A DNA stretch of 64,000 bases from Trueperaceae bacterium. Lineage in GTDB: Bacteria > Deinococcota > Deinococci > Deinococcales > Trueperaceae. The translations under genes and the position numbers were made by a program. Every line of letters begins with the position of its first letter. The first letter of the stretch is position 1. The stretch covers positions 30,953-94,952 of the forward strand of contig JASBUK010000095.1 of assembly GCA_030147925.1 (NCBI GenBank). The letters run 5' to 3'. This document shows positions 1 to 9,143 of the stretch, in pieces. Under the pieces are notes generated by a model that saw nothing but the letters and a program-made list of their open reading frames with translations, was not told where the DNA came from and did not search any database.

Positions 1-628
1 TGACACTAAGAGCGCTGCCGTGCGCCAGCAAGAGATGATGTGCAGCTTGTAAGGACTTGGCTGTATCGGCAATGCCCGGAGCATGATGTCCGGTGCCATA
101 GCCAAGATGTGCTGAACACCACGGTTCGTTAAGGGTTGCATAGGCTAAAACGCGATCCCCGAGTTTAGTCGTCACAACATCGGCATAATCAACAAAGGCC
201 GCAACGATATCGCGGTTCAGCCAGCCACCTTTATCTTCCAGGGTCTGGGGTAAATCCCAGTGATAGAGTGTACAAAACGGCTTGATGCCGCGCCCCAAGA
301 GGCCATCGACCAGACGGTCATAAAAATCAAGACCCTTTTTGTTCACAGGCCCGGTGCCATTTGGCATAATGCGTGGCCAGGCAGTAGAAAAGCGATAGGC
401 ATTCACCCCAAGTTTCTGCATGAGGTCTAAGTCCGCCTCCCAGCGGTGGTAGTGGTCACAGGCAATCGCCCCGCTCTCGCCATTATGAACCTTGCCGAGT
501 GTAGCGCTGAAAGTATCCCAGATGGATGGTCCCCGCTCATCTTCATTGACAGCGCCCTCGATCTGATAACTTGAAGTGGCGACACCCCAGAGGAAGTCCT
601 GAGGAAAGCTTGCTTTTTTTGATGACAT
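1..628 (-). CDS. GH1 beta-glucosidase, 3' part beyond window
   Basis: This is the N-terminal 209 residues of a glycoside hydrolase family 1 enzyme, which releases glucose (or a related sugar) from short beta-linked oligosaccharides in the cytoplasm. The protein begins [20 protein letters not shown], the typical GH1 opening, followed by YQIEGA, the RFSTAWPRI block, LYHWDLPQ, and the acid/base motif TLNEPW near residue 166. The nucleophile region (TENG) lies outside the window. The start is the ATG at 628. It is the last visible gene of a five-gene minus-strand set (regulator, binding protein, two permeases, hydrolase), so its substrate is probably the sugar imported by that transporter. About 110 bp separate it from the upstream permease gene, with a short inverted repeat at about 674-702, so it may also have separate expression. 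Family certain, exact substrate unknown. Confidence 0.93.
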   Translation of the reverse strand, partial: MSSKKASFPQDFLWGVATSSYQIEGAVNEDERGPSIWDTFSATLGKVHNGESGAIACDHYHRWEADLDLMQKLGVNAYRFSTAWPRIMPNGTGPVNKKGLDFYDRLVDGLLGRGIKPFCTLYHWDLPQTLEDKGGWLNRDIVAAFVDYADVVTTKLGDRVLAYATLNEPWCSAHLGYGTGHHAPGIADTAKSLQAAHHLLLAHGSALSV

Positions 629-740
629 GTTTATTTAGCTCCTATGACGTTAACTGGACTCTTGGCCTTAACGAGCCTCTTAAAGCATTTCCGATATGAG
701 GCAAAAAACGTTACTCGCTGCCAGACAGTTGCAACTGATA

Positions 741-1817
741 TTATTTTTCCCCGGTAACCACGATGCCCTGCATAAAGAAACGCTGCGCAAAGAAGAAGAT
801 CAGCAGCGGAATAATCATGGTCAGGATGGACGCCGCCTGAATGAGTTGTGGTTCAGAACTGTACAAGCCGTTAAACCTAAACAGACCCACGGCAATTGGG
901 TTTAGTTCCGCGCTGCCCGCTAAGTAGATGAGCGGCCCAAAGAAATCGTTCCAGGCGAAGAAAAAGTGGAAAAGCGATACGGCGATAAGGGCTGGCACCG
1001 CTTGGGGCAAAATCACCGAGATGAAAGTGCGAATTGGTCCGGCCCCATCAATGCGCGCGGCTTCCTCCATTGACGTAGGAATGGTCATGAAGTACTGCCG
1101 CAGCAAAAATACGTTGTAAGCGTTGGAAAAAAACTGTGGCACGATTAGAGGCAGCCAGGTCCCCACCCAACCAATCCGGTAGAAGAAAGCGTACATAGGC
1201 ACCAGCGTGACCTGCGGTGGCAGGATAATGGTGGAAATCAAAATGATAAAGAGAACGCTCTTAAAAGGAAATCTGAAGCGCGAAAAGCCGTAAGCAACAA
1301 TGGCTGCCGAACTGGTTGCCGCAATAGTGGTGACGATGGCATATAGGAGTGTAAAACCCAGCAAACGCCAAAAGTTGATGAAGTTAAACGCCCTGGGATA
1401 ATTACTCCACTGAAAGGCCAGCTGGTAAGAAGGTTTAAGTGTGCGCCAGCGCCCTTGCCACTCGATTAAACCCGCCTCGGGGTTTTGGGGATCGACAAAC
1501 TGGCTCGAGCTCCGACCCTTTTGCACCAACGCCCACTCTTTTTCTCCTTCAGCCGTAGGTATCTTATAGACATCGTATTCCTCGCCCTCATAGAAGTAAG
1601 TTTGCGCTTCAGAGGGCAAGATGGGCGCATTGACATCCGAGACTTGAGCCTTGCTTTTAAGCGAGGTCAGGACACTGTACCCCAGGGGCAAAAGGTAGAG
1701 CAGTAAAATCACCAAAGTCAGCGAGGTAATAGCGGCACGCATCACCAGCGTACGGCTCTGCTTGTTAAGACTGCGGTCTTTCTGGCGGGTAGTTTGGGTG
1801 GTGCTGATCGTAGCCAT
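741..1817 (-). CDS. Sugar ABC transporter permease (MalG-like)
   Basis: Inner-membrane permease of a carbohydrate ABC importer (CUT1 type). The start chosen is the ATG at 1817, which shares one base with the stop codon of the upstream permease gene (TAATG) and has GGAG about 10 nt upstream; an in-frame start at 1847 lies inside the upstream gene. TM1 is near residues 25-50, the remaining five near 155-350. The EAA loop (EEAARIDGAGP), which docks the ATPase, is near residue 255. Odd feature: about 100 residues rich in E, Q and Y lie between TM1 and TM2, much longer than in typical MalG, and are presumably periplasmic. No ATPase gene is in the operon, so a shared MsiK/MalK-like ATPase elsewhere is inferred. 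Confidence 0.93.
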   Translation of the reverse strand: MATISTTQTTRQKDRSLNKQSRTLVMRAAITSLTLVILLLYLLPLGYSVLTSLKSKAQVSDVNAPILPSEAQTYFYEGEEYDVYKIPTAEGEKEWALVQKGRSSSQFVDPQNPEAGLIEWQGRWRTLKPSYQLAFQWSNYPRAFNFINFWRLLGFTLLYAIVTTIAATSSAAIVAYGFSRFRFPFKSVLFIILISTIILPPQVTLVPMYAFFYRIGWVGTWLPLIVPQFFSNAYNVFLLRQYFMTIPTSMEEAARIDGAGPIRTFISVILPQAVPALIAVSLFHFFFAWNDFFGPLIYLAGSAELNPIAVGLFRFNGLYSSEPQLIQAASILTMIIPLLIFFFAQRFFMQGIVVTGEK

Positions 1818-2800
1818 TAGCGTGTCTCCGCCGCGTAGTAAACCCAATAGCGCGCGGTGCCAAAGAGCAAAACGGTAATGCCTAAGGCAATTATGAACAT
1901 AAACCAGGCGATGGTTGAACCGTAACCCATGTTAAGAAAGCCAAAGGATTGCTTAAAGAAATGGATCATGTAGTAATAAGTCTGCCCTTGGGGATAGCCG
2001 CTACCACCGTTTAGGACATAGGGAGTAATGAAATACTGCATCAGCCCAATAACGCCTAAAACCAGGTTGTAAAAAATGACCGGCGTAATCATGGGTAAGG
2101 TGATGTTTACTGTTTTAGTCCAAAAGTTAGCGCCATCGATATCGGCGGCTTCATACAAGGCCGTGGGAATCCCCTGAAGGCTGGCCAAGTTGTATAAGAT
2201 GGCGTTGCCAATGGCCCACAAACCGATAAAGGTGTAAGCGATGTAGACTAAGAAGGGGTCGTCAAACCAGCGAATCCCGTTAGGCCCCGCCGCGTCAAAG
2301 CCCGTTATAAATTCAATGAGTTGGTTCAGCCAGCCTGTGGTCGGGTCTAAAAAACCGCTCCAAATCAGCACCCCGGCGACGGCTGGAACCATGACCGGTG
2401 CGTAAAACAGCGTTCGGAACAAGCTTGTGCCGATAAGGTGCTTTGAGTTAAGCAAAATCGCCAGAAAGATGGCCGAGATCATACCGACGGGCAGCGAAAT
2501 AAGGGCGAACTTAAAGGTGACCCCCAAAGATTGCCACACTAAAGGATCATCAAACAACAGGCGACGCCAATTTTCCAGTCCTACAAAACGGGCCTCTTCT
2601 GGGGCGGTAAGCTGAAAGTCAAAGAGAGAAAAAACCAGCGAGGCAATCATCGGCACGAAGTAAAACAGCAAGAAGCCAACCACCCACAAACTGATAAAAG
2701 CGTAGCCCCAGCGCGCCTCACGCCTGGCCATAGTGCCAAGCTTGCCGCGCCGCCTACGTTCACCCCCTGCGCGTTGAACCTCATCCAGAAACATTGCCAT
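1817..2800 (-). CDS. Sugar ABC transporter permease (MalF-like)
   Basis: First permease of the CUT1 sugar importer, pairing with the downstream MalG-like subunit. The 327-residue protein has a short basic N-terminus (residues 10-30 rich in R), six predicted membrane segments starting with YAFISLWVVGFLLFYFVP, and the EAA motif YEAADIDGANFWTKTV near residue 225. The start ATG at 2800 has TTGGAG 8 nt upstream. It lacks the large periplasmic P2 domain of E. coli MalF, as usual for CUT1 permeases outside enterobacteria. It lies 150 bp downstream of the binding-protein gene and is translationally coupled to the next permease. The sugar cannot be told from sequence; the linked GH1 enzyme suggests a beta-glucoside. 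Confidence 0.93.
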   Translation of the reverse strand: MAMFLDEVQRAGGERRRRGKLGTMARREARWGYAFISLWVVGFLLFYFVPMIASLVFSLFDFQLTAPEEARFVGLENWRRLLFDDPLVWQSLGVTFKFALISLPVGMISAIFLAILLNSKHLIGTSLFRTLFYAPVMVPAVAGVLIWSGFLDPTTGWLNQLIEFITGFDAAGPNGIRWFDDPFLVYIAYTFIGLWAIGNAILYNLASLQGIPTALYEAADIDGANFWTKTVNITLPMITPVIFYNLVLGVIGLMQYFITPYVLNGGSGYPQGQTYYYMIHFFKQSFGFLNMGYGSTIAWFMFIIALGITVLLFGTARYWVYYAAETR

Positions 2801-2950
2801 AAACTTGCTCCAATCGTGCGGGATACCATCCCACGGTACTGCCGTGAGGCTTTTAACCTTGCGGCGCTTTTACTTCTATAACTTCGGGCCAAACAAGGTC
2901 GCAGCATATGGGGTCCAAGCTATATGCCTGAACCCCAGTTGTAGTTTTGC

Positions 2951-4303
2951 TTAGTTTCTGGCTTTAGCTAAGTCAAAAATGCGCTGGAGGTCGCTTATAA
3001 GTAGCTCGAGCTCAGCATCAAGGTCAAGATCGGGCTCGTTTTCAAGGCGTTGTGTAAAGGCGTTGTAGCGATCTTCTGCTTCGCGAAAACCCGGCAAACC
3101 TTCTTCGTGGTTGGGATTATCGGGGTAGCTCAGGCTATCGACAACCACCTGCCAGTTAAGATCCTGTCCAGGGAATTTTTCCTCGGCAAATTTCGCCAAG
3201 AACTCCTCTTGCAAACTCAGACGAGCAGGCATGCCACCATAAATGTTGGCAAGTCGACCGGCCACTTCCGGGCTGAGCAGATAAGTCAAAGCCGTGAAAG
3301 CCGCCTCAGGATTACTGCTGGCTTTGGGAATACCAAAGGTGTCGGCGTTCAAGTTTGCAGTTATCTTCCCATTGTAAGAGGGTAATGCGGCCATATCCCA
3401 GGCGGCGCTTAGAGATGTCATGCAGCAGCCCAGGTACCAGAGCTGGGTCTGCGCCATTGCCAAGTTACCGGAGTCAAACCAGTTACCTTCGCCAAGCAGC
3501 GCACTGTTTCCGTAGGGGCCGTTGGGGTAGAAATAGTCTTCCCACATGGCGTCTTGATACCACTCGATGGCTGTACGCCAGTTATCGGGAATAACGGCGT
3601 TGCCTTCATCATCCACAAAGTTACCGGCGCCAAACAGGGTGAGGCGACCGCGAATGTCTCGCCACATAGTGCCAAAGCCCCACTGCACGATGTTATTGGG
3701 GTCAAACTCCGCCATGGTAGCATCATTGCCGTTGGTGTCAACGGTGAGAATCTTGGCGACTTCGCTCATGGTTGCGATGTCCCAGATCTTCTCTACACCA
3801 CTCTCATCAATATATGGTGCGCCGTATTCTGCCGGCGGATAGGCTAAACCCGCTTCGTCAAAAAGATCCTTGTTATAAGAGAGGAACGAAGGGAACACGG
3901 CAAAGGGAATCCCTAATTGGCCTTCATCTCCAAGTCGATAAAACTCAACCAGAGCTGGATCAAAATCACTCAGGTCATAGTTGTTAGCCTCTATCAGAGG
4001 TTGCAAATCAAGCCACACACCCGGAAAGGCCGAACGACCCCGAATCCCCATCGGGCCTACGATATCCGGAGCATTTCCCGCGGCAATTTGGGTGGCTAAA
4101 ACATCATAAGCCTGGGTGTTATCGACAATTTCCAGCACGAGCTTTACTTCATTTTGAGAGGCGTTGAATTCTTCGACGACAGCTTCCTGTGCAGCAATAG
4201 TGGGTTCGTCGGTGCCCGCCCCAAGACCGACGTACCAACGCACTTCGGTCTGAGCTAAGGCAATCCCTAACAGGAGCGTTAAGAGCACAAAAAATTTCTT
4301 CAT
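2951..4303 (-). CDS. Sugar ABC transporter solute-binding protein
   Basis: Periplasmic or surface receptor of the sugar importer, 450 residues. The N-terminus is a Sec signal peptide (MKKFFVLLTLLLGIALAQ) with a likely signal peptidase I site after ALA or ALAQ. There is no lipobox cysteine, so it is probably not a lipoprotein. The body shows the type 1 extracellular binding-protein fold pattern (EEFNASQNEVKLVLE, the GNAPDIVGP block, FSYNKDLFDEAGL-like segment, PEAAFTALTYLLSPE). A good SD (GGAAAGG) precedes ATG 4303. Its promoter region carries a CG-centred palindrome (4332-4343) of the type bound by LacI-family proteins. It heads the transport operon, as expected for the most abundant component. 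Confidence 0.93.
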   Translation of the reverse strand: MKKFFVLLTLLLGIALAQTEVRWYVGLGAGTDEPTIAAQEAVVEEFNASQNEVKLVLEIVDNTQAYDVLATQIAAGNAPDIVGPMGIRGRSAFPGVWLDLQPLIEANNYDLSDFDPALVEFYRLGDEGQLGIPFAVFPSFLSYNKDLFDEAGLAYPPAEYGAPYIDESGVEKIWDIATMSEVAKILTVDTNGNDATMAEFDPNNIVQWGFGTMWRDIRGRLTLFGAGNFVDDEGNAVIPDNWRTAIEWYQDAMWEDYFYPNGPYGNSALLGEGNWFDSGNLAMAQTQLWYLGCCMTSLSAAWDMAALPSYNGKITANLNADTFGIPKASSNPEAAFTALTYLLSPEVAGRLANIYGGMPARLSLQEEFLAKFAEEKFPGQDLNWQVVVDSLSYPDNPNHEEGLPGFREAEDRYNAFTQRLENEPDLDLDAELELLISDLQRIFDLAKARN

Positions 4304-4331
4304 TTACTTTCCTTTCCGCTCCGGCACTCCA

Positions 4332-4343
4332 AAAAACGTTTTT
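4332..4343. promoter_or_regulatory. CG-centred palindrome, candidate LacI-type operator
   Basis: A perfect 12-bp palindrome AAAAACGTTTTT lies about 30 bp upstream of the binding-protein start codon. LacI-family operators are typically palindromes with a central CG, and the neighbouring gene is a LacI-family regulator. It differs in its outer bases from the other two candidate operators (5433-5450 and 5597-5612), so it may be a weak site or A/T-rich chance. Confidence 0.4.
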
Positions 4344-4424
4344 ATGGCAAATTTTGCAATAAAGTAGATATTTGGGGTGGGAGCTTTGATGCCGTGGTCA
4401 GAACAGCTGCGCCAACAGCTGCTC

Positions 4425-5423
4425 CTAGCGAATACTAGTAACGGATTTTCTGACGATTAGCTCAGGCTCAAACTTGCGTCTCACCCCCATTTCTTTACCA
4501 TCCAGAGCGGCTAAAGCAAGCTTTGCCGCAGCCTGACCCATCTCAAAGAGTGGCTGACGAATGGTTGTAAGCGCAGGATAGAGATAACGAGCCAAGAGCA
4601 CGTCGTCGAAACCCACCAACGAGATATCTTCCGGCACTCTTAAGCCTGCTTCGCGCAGGGTTTGCAGTACTCCTACGGCCATCTGATCGTTGGCGACAAA
4701 TATTGCACTAAAGTCAAGTTTGCGCTCGAGCAGACGCTTGGTGGCAATTTGTCCTCCCGCTTCCATAAAATCGGCCTCGACAACAAAATCTTCTTCATAG
4801 TTCAGACCGGCTTCTTCCAGCGCCCTGCGGTAGCCAACCAATCTTTCACGGCTATCGTGAATCGACAGTGGCCCGGTAATATGGGCAATGCGCCGGTGCC
4901 CTTTTTCAAGCAAATGCCGCGTTGCCAGCCTCCCCCCCGTTTCGTTATCGAGGTAAACACAGCTCTTAGCGAGTTCGGCAATATAGCGGCCAATCACCAA
5001 AATAGGAATGTCGCCTTTAGCCCAATTTAGTAAGTCGGCATCCGGTAGTTCTTCCGAATGGATAATCAGGGCATCGGTACGGCGCTGTTTTAAGAATTCA
5101 ACCGCCCTGCGCTCAGTTTCGGCCTTGGCATGACCGCTGGCAACGATCAGGTGCATACCGGCCTCTTCTATCACCTCTTCAACACCTTTTAACAAAGTGC
5201 CAAAATAGGGGCTGGACAAATCATTGACAGTTACGCCAACACCCCCGGAGCGGTTGGTTACCAAACCCCGGGCAAAGGCATTGGGCTGATAATCCAGCTT
5301 TTGCACGGCATTCAGGACGCGTCTTTTGGTCTCATCGGCAACCGGCACCGTGTCATTCAACACGCGTGAAACCGTGGAAATGGATACGCCGGCTAAGCGG
5401 GATACCTCTTTGATCGTAGACAT
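4425..5423 (-). CDS. LacI-family transcriptional regulator
   Basis: A 332-residue DNA-binding repressor that presumably controls the adjacent sugar uptake and hydrolysis genes. Residues 3-25 form the LacI helix-turn-helix (IKEVSRLAGVSISTVSRVLN), followed by the hinge helix (PNAFARGLVT) and a periplasmic-binding-protein-like effector domain (for example the SLVGFDDVLLARYLYPALTT segment near residue 270). The length is normal for the family. The start ATG is 5423. Its own promoter (5455-5483) is followed directly by a palindrome (5433-5450), which suggests autorepression. The effector is likely a sugar or sugar phosphate taken up by the linked transporter; this is inferred from context only. 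Confidence 0.95.
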   Translation of the reverse strand: MSTIKEVSRLAGVSISTVSRVLNDTVPVADETKRRVLNAVQKLDYQPNAFARGLVTNRSGGVGVTVNDLSSPYFGTLLKGVEEVIEEAGMHLIVASGHAKAETERRAVEFLKQRRTDALIIHSEELPDADLLNWAKGDIPILVIGRYIAELAKSCVYLDNETGGRLATRHLLEKGHRRIAHITGPLSIHDSRERLVGYRRALEEAGLNYEEDFVVEADFMEAGGQIATKRLLERKLDFSAIFVANDQMAVGVLQTLREAGLRVPEDISLVGFDDVLLARYLYPALTTIRQPLFEMGQAAAKLALAALDGKEMGVRRKFEPELIVRKSVTSIR

Positions 5424-5432
5424 TAGATCACC

Positions 5433-5450
5433 TATGAAAACCTTTTCATA
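5433..5450. promoter_or_regulatory. LacI-family operator at the regulator promoter
   Basis: TATGAAAACCTTTTCATA is an inverted repeat with 8-bp arms around a central CC. It lies between the -10 box and the start codon of the LacI-family gene, so a bound repressor would block initiation. It shares ATG.AAA..TTT.CAT-like arms with the site at 5597-5612. Autoregulation is inferred from position. Confidence 0.7.
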
Positions 5451-5454
5451 AAAA

Positions 5455-5483
5455 GTCTATGACAATCTGATAGCATTTGTCAA
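5455..5483 (-). promoter_or_regulatory. Sigma-A promoter of the LacI-family gene
   Basis: Read on the minus strand: TTGACA (5483-5478), a 17-bp spacer, then ATAGAC (5460-5455). The -35 is a perfect consensus match; the -10 is weak. The start of transcription would fall within the operator 5433-5450. Confidence 0.6.
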
Positions 5484-5596
5484 GAGTCAAATCGATGGAT
5501 TTGGTGATAAATTAGTTTATCGCGTCACAGGCATGGTTTATTTGGGCGATATTGTATTTTGGCAATATTATCAACTTAAATTTTGCGACCAAGTTT

Positions 5597-5612
5597 ATGT
5601 AAACGCTTTCAT
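5597..5612. promoter_or_regulatory. LacI/CcpA-type operator
   Basis: ATGTAAACGCTTTCAT fits the classical LacI-family/cre half-site pattern ATG.AA.CG.TT.CAT with a central CG. It lies 174 bp upstream of the regulator start codon and could act as a distal second operator (looping) or control a transcript that runs rightward into the terminator-like hairpin at 5643-5685. Confidence 0.6.
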
Positions 5613-5642
5613 AATTAAGCTATTGCACAGACCAAATAAATC

Positions 5643-5685
5643 ACCGGCCTCACCGAGAATTGTCTTCTCAGCTAAGCCGGTTTTT
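5643..5685 (+). terminator. Terminator-like hairpin with no upstream plus-strand gene
   Basis: ACCGGC (5643-5648) pairs with GCCGGT (5676-5681), with an inner GAGAA/TTCTC stem and a TTTTTGG tail. On the plus strand there is no gene upstream, only the operator at 5597-5612 and a CATAAT box at 5610-5615, so either a short RNA ends here or the hairpin has another role. Confidence 0.45.
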
Positions 5686-5761
5686 GGTTTTCTTGTGTGA
5701 TCTTCGGCAATAAAGTGATTGAGAATTTGCTCCAAATCAGCGCCGCCGCTTGCCATCTTTA

Positions 5762-5938
5762 TCAGGCTCGAGCCCTGGGCTTACGGTTTACTGCTTGCAA
5801 GTCGGGCTCGAGCTTTTTAAACAACCACAGCGCCAGACGGGTCTTCCAATGCCTGCCGCCCCGCTTGGCTTTAGTCTCCCGACGCAAATCGGCTAGGCGT
5901 TCATAAGCCAGTCTTTCCATTAAGTAGGGATGATGCAC
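5762..5938 (-). CDS. Small basic hypothetical protein (58 aa)
   Basis: I do not recognise this gene. The start chosen is GTG 5938 because GAGGAG lies 7 nt upstream; an in-frame ATG at 5956 has no ribosome binding site. The predicted protein is very basic (RLADLRRETKAKRGG, then a run of K/R-rich helix) with aromatic residues near the start (HHPYLMERLAYERL). It follows a strong minus-strand terminator (5984-6016), so it needs its own promoter. Two GCTCGAGC octamers fall in or at its 3' half. It may be real or chance. Confidence 0.4.
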   Translation of the reverse strand: MHHPYLMERLAYERLADLRRETKAKRGGRHWKTRLALWLFKKLEPDLQAVNRKPRARA

Positions 5939-5983
5939 TATCTTCTCCTCAAGCATCGAAACAAGGCGAAAACTTTGGGAAAT

Positions 5984-6016
5984 AAAAAACCCCGGCGTGT
6001 CTACTTCGCGCCGGGG
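5984..6016 (-). terminator. Intrinsic terminator of the small gene at 6037-6171
   Basis: CCCCGGCG (5990-5997) pairs with CGCCGGGG (6009-6016); read on the minus strand the hairpin is followed by six Ts (5989-5984). Strong G/C stem and U-tract, placed about 20 nt after the stop codon of the 44-codon ORF. Confidence 0.8.
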
Positions 6017-6036
6017 GCCAAAACATTGAGGAGAGC

Positions 6037-6171
6037 TTAGGCTTTTACCGTCTTCTCCTGATACCGATCGGCCCCAGCGGGCGCAGAGGTGATAGGCTTG
6101 ATAAGCACAATACGTCCCTGACGCAAAGCGTTCAGCGGGTACGAAATGCGTTGCCTTAGGTTGTTAATCAC
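6037..6171 (-). CDS. Very small hypothetical protein (44 aa)
   Basis: I do not recognise this gene. GTG 6171 is preceded by AGGT about 5 nt upstream and the frame runs 44 codons to TAA, followed closely by a strong intrinsic terminator, which supports a dedicated transcript. The product starts as VINNLRQRISYPLNAL and contains GRIVLIKP and a Lys/Thr-rich end; it has no signal peptide or membrane segment. Codons look like those of neighbouring genes. Support is the terminator and reading frame only. Confidence 0.45.
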   Translation of the reverse strand: MINNLRQRISYPLNALRQGRIVLIKPITSAPAGADRYQEKTVKA

Positions 6172-6292
6172 CGTGCACCTGCCTTTCTGCCCAAGGATGA
6201 GCTAGCTAGATTCTAACAAAAAATATGCAATTATGCAATAGTAAATTCAGTGGCTAGTAAGCGCGACCATCCCACCTCGCAGCTAATAAGGT

Positions 6293-6973
6293 TTAATCAC
6301 TTTTTTCAGCAGTTTTAGCACGCCTTAAAGACTTGTGTTCCCTAAAATAACGATAGTCTTCTATGGCCTCGTCTATCTCGGCGGGTATAACTCCACCCGC
6401 AAAGATATTGCGGAACTCCTCAGGAGAGGTTACTTGACTTAAGCTTAGATTCATTGATAAATCTTTAACTTCTTGTCCAGTAGTCGTGGGAATATCCTGG
6501 CGCTCAAGAATCATGTTTCTGATCCGGGCGGCCTGGTTTCGTTCTACGTGCTGGTTAAACTCCTGGGTGGCTTCGTCTATCTTATTTTCTGCCACACCCA
6601 GCTCCCGAAGCCGCAAAACTATCTCATCTCTGCGCTGCACGTCTTCGTATATTTTATTGTTACCCTCAAAACGCCCTTGCAAAGCAATACTGTCAAGGTT
6701 CTGTCGAGCCAGTACCGCCCCTAACTCACGCGTCTTCTCAATGGCGTCATTGGCTTCGCTGACGACCTGTTTCATACGCGCCTCAAAGCCAGCACCACGA
6801 AAGCTCTCGATCTTATCGATATTCAAAAAGGCCATGACAATGGCCCCGAGCAAGGTTGTTAGGCCCATCTCGGTAGGCTTGCCCTGAAAAGCCAGGATGG
6901 TGGCGACGGCAAGAATATAGCTTGCTATTAAGATAAACGCCCAAAAGTTTCTTCTTTCACTGCTTTTGTCCAC
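6293..6973 (-). CDS. Membrane-anchored coiled-coil hypothetical protein
   Basis: Unknown function, 226 residues. The start is GTG 6973 with GAGGAG 6 nt upstream. Two hydrophobic segments lie near residues 10-30 (FWAFILIASYILAVATIL) and 36-52 (MGLTTLLGAIVMAFLNI), followed by a charged, largely helical cytoplasmic part with heptad-like spacing (ARMKQVVSEANDAIEKTRELG, then RRDEIVLRLRELGVAENKID). The tail is rich in charged residues. The layout, short membrane hairpin plus long helical region, is seen in scaffolds or in poorly characterised stress proteins, but I see no catalytic motif. It is monocistronic as far as can be seen. Confidence 0.8.
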   Translation of the reverse strand: MDKSSERRNFWAFILIASYILAVATILAFQGKPTEMGLTTLLGAIVMAFLNIDKIESFRGAGFEARMKQVVSEANDAIEKTRELGAVLARQNLDSIALQGRFEGNNKIYEDVQRRDEIVLRLRELGVAENKIDEATQEFNQHVERNQAARIRNMILERQDIPTTTGQEVKDLSMNLSLSQVTSPEEFRNIFAGGVIPAEIDEAIEDYRYFREHKSLRRAKTAEKSD

Positions 6974-7097
6974 TGGCTGCTCCTCGCTAAGGTCTTAGGC
7001 CTTCGCCCTTATTATCTCCAAAACCTTTAGCTTGTGTTGACACTTTAGGCAGAACCCATTTGCTAACGCCAGCAGAACAGAAACCCTAAGGCTGATC

Positions 7098-7436
7098 TTA
7101 ATCGAGATCATAGCGGGCAAAACTCAGCAGCTTTGCCCGGCGTTCTTCTGAGTGGATAGTTTGGTCCTGAAGTTTTTCGGTGACAACCAGCGTGAGGGTA
7201 TGCAGCAAGCGCTGGACATCGTGGTTGATAAGCTCGATATCCGTATCCGGCAGGCGTTCGGAGAGCTGCATGAGAAAATCGGAAACCCCTTTTTTATCTC
7301 CTCGAACCGTAACAAAGCTAAGGTCCGACTCCCTTTTGCCCTCAGCGAACTCAATATTGACATCCAACCGTTCGGCGGCCTTCCGAGCTGCCTTGCGCAC
7401 CAGCGTAGCCTGGTCAAAGTCCACGTCTTCGCTCAC
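7098..7436 (-). CDS. Hypothetical protein cotranscribed with proS
   Basis: A 112-residue soluble protein of unknown function. The GTG start at 7436 has AGGAGGG 4 nt upstream, and this SD overlaps the proS stop region (gap 9 nt), so the two are almost certainly one operon and translationally linked. The sequence is acidic with a Ser/Arg-rich middle (RESDLSFVTVRGDKKGV) and two Leu-rich helices (DFLMQLSERL and DVQRLLHTLTLVV). No cofactor or zinc motif is visible. Linkage to an aminoacyl-tRNA synthetase is suggestive but not diagnostic. Confidence 0.8.
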   Translation of the reverse strand: MSEDVDFDQATLVRKAARKAAERLDVNIEFAEGKRESDLSFVTVRGDKKGVSDFLMQLSERLPDTDIELINHDVQRLLHTLTLVVTEKLQDQTIHSEERRAKLLSFARYDLD

Positions 7437-7445
7437 TCTACCCTC

Positions 7446-8984
<1,539 letters not shown>

Positions 8985-9016
8985 TCAGCTCGTAATTCAT
9001 TTATACAGTAATGATC

Positions 9017-9025
9017 TGCTATAAT
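9017..9025 (+). promoter_or_regulatory. Extended -10 promoter of the metG leader
   Basis: TGCTATAAT is a perfect extended -10 box (TGnTATAAT). Transcription should start at about 9032, only 2 nt before the ATG of the leader peptide, so the peptide would be read from a near-leaderless RNA. The same TGCTATAAT string precedes vapB at 25252-25260. Confidence 0.85.
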
Positions 9026-9033
9026 CCGGGGCA

Positions 9034-9075
9034 ATGATCTGGCGAATGATGCAAGTAGGCCCTGTTCCCGGATAG
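9034..9075 (+). CDS. Putative Met-rich leader peptide of metG (13 aa)
   Basis: A 13-codon frame, peptide MIWRMMQVGPVPG, starts 8 nt downstream of the -10 box and has tandem Met codons at positions 5 and 6 (9046-9051) plus a Trp codon at position 3. It ends at TAG 9073-9075 inside the leader, just upstream of a terminator that precedes metG. Its last codons overlap the 5' arm of the antiterminator (9059-9065), the arrangement of classical amino-acid attenuators. No SD exists, but leaderless initiation is common in this genome. Translation is inferred. Confidence 0.55.
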   Translation: MIWRMMQVGPVPG

Positions 9076-9125
9076 GTAATTACCTAATCGCTACAGGGCG
9101 CTGCGTCACGGCGCCCTCTTTTTTT
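9059..9125 (+). promoter_or_regulatory. metG attenuator: mutually exclusive antiterminator and terminator
   Basis: GCCCTGT (9059-9065) pairs with ACAGGGC (9093-9099), enclosing a perfect palindrome TAGGTAATTACCTA (9073-9086). The bases AGGGCGC (9095-9101) alternatively pair with GCGCCCT (9111-9117), followed by a C and seven Ts, an intrinsic terminator. The two structures share 9095-9099 and cannot coexist. No T-box consensus or SAM aptamer is recognisable, so control probably comes from leader-peptide translation. Confidence 0.75.
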
Positions 9126-9143
9126 GCTTTTTGGAGGACATCG

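Noticed and set aside
2647..2907. Frames overlapping the permease gene on the same or opposite strand
   Set aside because: They lie inside well-supported genes, show no SD or family motifs and are shadows of biased codon use. The same applies to many long antisense frames, e.g. 17361-18041, 7860-8588 and 54593-55411.
9032..9143. T-box or SAM riboswitch upstream of metG
   Set aside because: The T-box core (AGGGTGGnACCGCG) and SAM aptamer elements are not present; the leader is too short for either.
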